DNA of 14,065 nt from contig DAOVVG010000041.1 of NCBI GenBank assembly GCA_030632175.1, forward strand, positions 1-14,065, written 5' to 3'. This DNA comes from Gammaproteobacteria bacterium. Lineage in GTDB: Bacteria; Pseudomonadota; Gammaproteobacteria; UBA9214. Shown in pieces: positions 12,368 through 14,065 of the stretch. Every line of letters starts with the position of its first letter. The first letter of the stretch is position 1. The translations under genes and the position numbers were made by a program. The notes beneath the pieces were generated by a model, which had not been told where the DNA came from, made no database searches, and was given only the letters and a program-made list of their open reading frames with translations.

Positions 12368-13852
12368 ATGCTGAGTCTTCGCAAGCAGTGGCCATTCTGG
12401 ATCAGCGGCATTTTTGTTGGTGTGGCCGAGATCATGAACTACATTGTTCTCGGTAAGCCCATTGGACTGACCACCGGACTGGTGGAAATGACAGCCGCCT
12501 TTGAGCAGACAGTTGCGCCGGGTATTGACTGGTGGTCCCGCGCCTATGATCCGAATGTGCACTGGATCATTATTGGCGTGGTCGTCGGCGCCTGGCTGGT
12601 AGCGCGCGCGGAACGGGAATCACGTGGCTGGATCAAGTACCCGGCAAGGGAACTGCTGCTGTCGTTTGTCGGTGGATTCGTTTTCAGCTTTGGCACACGC
12701 CTTGCTCACGGCTGTACCACACATCATTTTCTCGGTGGCCTGCCGTCGATGTCCACGGCCTCGTTGTTGTATCTGACAACGATTCTTCCGGCTGGCTTCC
12801 TGACTTTCTACCTGATGAGCAAAATGCGCATCGGCTATGTCTTCAAGGGACAGGAGAACAGGGCGACTTCCGAGTATGGCTGTCAATCAGGCGGCAAGAT
12901 GTCGCTGGACGGCCTGGCTTGCGAGGCCAGCCGCAATTATAACCCGCGGCGAGACTGGCTGCGGGTCTCAGTGCTGGTGTTGATGTTTGCATTCTTTATG
13001 AACGCCATTGCCGGCTCATTTATATACGGGACGGAAGACGGGCTGTTTGGCTGGAACTATGCGATCAGCTCCATAGGTTGGGGGTTGGCTATTTGGCTGT
13101 TGCTGATCGGGATGATCGCTGGTATCGGCATGGCCAAGACAGGTTTTGGTACCGAATGTGCCTTCATGACGCCCGAGATTTCCATGGGGCTGGAGCACCA
13201 GGAAAACTTCTTCGAGAAAAAATGGCTGATACCGGGTTCTACCCGCGTCATGTTTCGTTCCATGTCACCGTTTACGGCGATCTTTATCGAAATCCTGTTG
13301 CTGTGGGGCGCCATCATGATCGGCTGGCAATTTTTTGATATCAAGCTGCCACTCGGTATGAACCCCAGCTGGGTATTGTTGCTCGGTGCGGCCTGTCAGG
13401 GCTTTGGTTCGGTGGCGATGATCGGTTGCGAGATTCGTACCTACATGCGGCTGGGGCTGGGATACATGACGGCCGTTGCAGCCTTTCCGGGATTCCTGCT
13501 CGGGTATCTGCCATACACGTTGTATGTCGATTACTGGGAAGACCTCGCACGAGAAACCACTATCAGCAAGGTCAAGCATGTGCCCGATATGTTCGGACAT
13601 GACCCGGTTGTTCAGGCGCTTGTCGGTCTGGCCTATGGTGTGCTTGTAGCGTGGCTGCTGTTCTGGAGTATCAAGCGCGGTATGCGTCTGACCGGTTTTT
13701 CATTCCGTGACCTGATGACACATGCCAATGATGATCTGACTGTCAAATATTTTGAGCGGCTCCCGAAGAAAGCTGGTGACAAGGGTGAGCGGCATCGTGA
13801 ACAAGATGCAGGTTCAGCAGGTCCGGGTGAGCCGGCGCCGGAGGGTGCCTGA
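12368..13852 (+). CDS. YeeE/YedE family membrane protein (thiosulfate-transporter-like)
   Basis: A 494-residue inner-membrane protein with about ten hydrophobic segments between residues 9 and 450 and a charged, proline-rich C-terminal tail. The family hallmark is seen in both halves: FGTRLAHGCTTHHFLGG with C116, GFGTECAFMTPE with C264, and GAACQGFGSVAMIGCEIRT with C343 and C354. In the studied thiosulfate transporter TsuA (YeeE), buried cysteines relay the substrate, so a role in importing thiosulfate or another reduced sulfur compound is likely. It is nearly twice as long as some single-unit family members, which fits an internal duplication. It follows the small exported protein by 30 bp and touches or overlaps the next gene. 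The exact substrate cannot be read from sequence. Confidence 0.85.
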   Translation: MLSLRKQWPFWISGIFVGVAEIMNYIVLGKPIGLTTGLVEMTAAFEQTVAPGIDWWSRAYDPNVHWIIIGVVVGAWLVARAERESRGWIKYPARELLLSFVGGFVFSFGTRLAHGCTTHHFLGGLPSMSTASLLYLTTILPAGFLTFYLMSKMRIGYVFKGQENRATSEYGCQSGGKMSLDGLACEASRNYNPRRDWLRVSVLVLMFAFFMNAIAGSFIYGTEDGLFGWNYAISSIGWGLAIWLLLIGMIAGIGMAKTGFGTECAFMTPEISMGLEHQENFFEKKWLIPGSTRVMFRSMSPFTAIFIEILLLWGAIMIGWQFFDIKLPLGMNPSWVLLLGAACQGFGSVAMIGCEIRTYMRLGLGYMTAVAAFPGFLLGYLPYTLYVDYWEDLARETTISKVKHVPDMFGHDPVVQALVGLAYGVLVAWLLFWSIKRGMRLTGFSFRDLMTHANDDLTVKYFERLPKKAGDKGERHREQDAGSAGPGEPAPEGA

Positions 13853-13853
13853 T

Positions 13854-14065
13854 TTGATCAGCCGCCGTGAACTGCTGCTGGCCTCTGTCGGTGCAGTCTG
13901 TCTACCCTGGCAGGTACTGGCCAGGTCAACGCCGGATGCGTTGTTATCATGGCATGAGTTTCTGTCTGGCATGCAGTCACTGGCGGCCGCACATGCCGAC
14001 GGTTTTCTGCAACACGCAAGCGTTTCACGCCAGGCCCTGTTGTTGATTCAGCAGCTTGATACCGG
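13854..14065 (+). CDS. Probable Tat-exported protein (N-terminal part, truncated by window edge)
   Basis: Seventy codons are open to the window end. The product begins with a twin-arginine signal, ISRRELLLASVGAVC, and a likely cleavage site near LARS, so it should be exported folded, possibly with a cofactor. The mature part seen so far (STPDALLSWHEFLSGMQ and on) is not one I recognise. The start is uncertain. TTG at 13854 has GGAGG 9 bp before it and nearly abuts the YeeE stop. GTG at 13845 and ATG at 13806 are in the same frame and would overlap the upstream gene. All keep the SRR motif. It is probably translationally coupled to the YeeE-like gene. Confidence 0.7.
   Translation, partial: MISRRELLLASVGAVCLPWQVLARSTPDALLSWHEFLSGMQSLAAAHADGFLQHASVSRQALLLIQQLDT

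Overview
The window reads as the nitrate-assimilation locus of a gammaproteobacterium, about half GC. Three things suggest this: the proteins resemble those of pseudomonads and marine or sulfur-oxidising gammaproteobacteria; short REP repeats of the TAGGAGCGGA...TCCGCGA type are present; and the gene set (nitrate reductase, nirB, nirD, a protein kinase/phosphatase, a NarK-type transporter) matches the set I recall at P. aeruginosa PA1779-PA1783. The genus cannot be fixed from the sequence.

Left half, minus strand (1-5121): nirB, nirD, a two-CBS-domain protein and the N-terminal 542 residues of an assimilatory nitrate reductase, which runs off the window at base 1. They are read in that order as one likely operon. 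Perfect inverted pairs of REP sequences sit in the two longer gaps, nirB-nirD and CBS-nasA.

Middle (5122-8420): a 678-bp divergent control region separates nirB from a type III glutamine synthetase on the plus strand. The synthetase ends in a clear intrinsic terminator. A second long control region precedes the nitrate transporter. Near-consensus sigma-54 promoters stand before nirB, the synthetase and the transporter, each with NtrC-like sites upstream, and the nirB promoter also has a consensus IHF site in between. Nitrate uptake, reduction to nitrite, reduction to ammonium and ammonium capture are therefore all predicted to switch on together under nitrogen limitation.

Right half, plus strand (8421-14065): the transporter is followed by a tandem array of 49-bp REP-containing units. 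Next comes a PP2C phosphatase-Ser/Thr kinase fusion with a C-terminal membrane anchor, a likely signalling partner of the nitrate genes. After a gap with an overlapping palindrome and FNR-like box lies an apparently unrelated operon: a small exported protein, a YeeE/YedE (thiosulfate-transporter-like) membrane protein, and the start of a probable Tat-exported protein cut by the window edge.

No tRNA, rRNA, CRISPR array, transposase or phage gene was seen. The most unusual content is the full sigma-54/NtrC wiring with a GSIII enzyme included, three exact-period 11-bp repeats at the GSIII transcription start, the CBS protein inside the operon, and the REP array.
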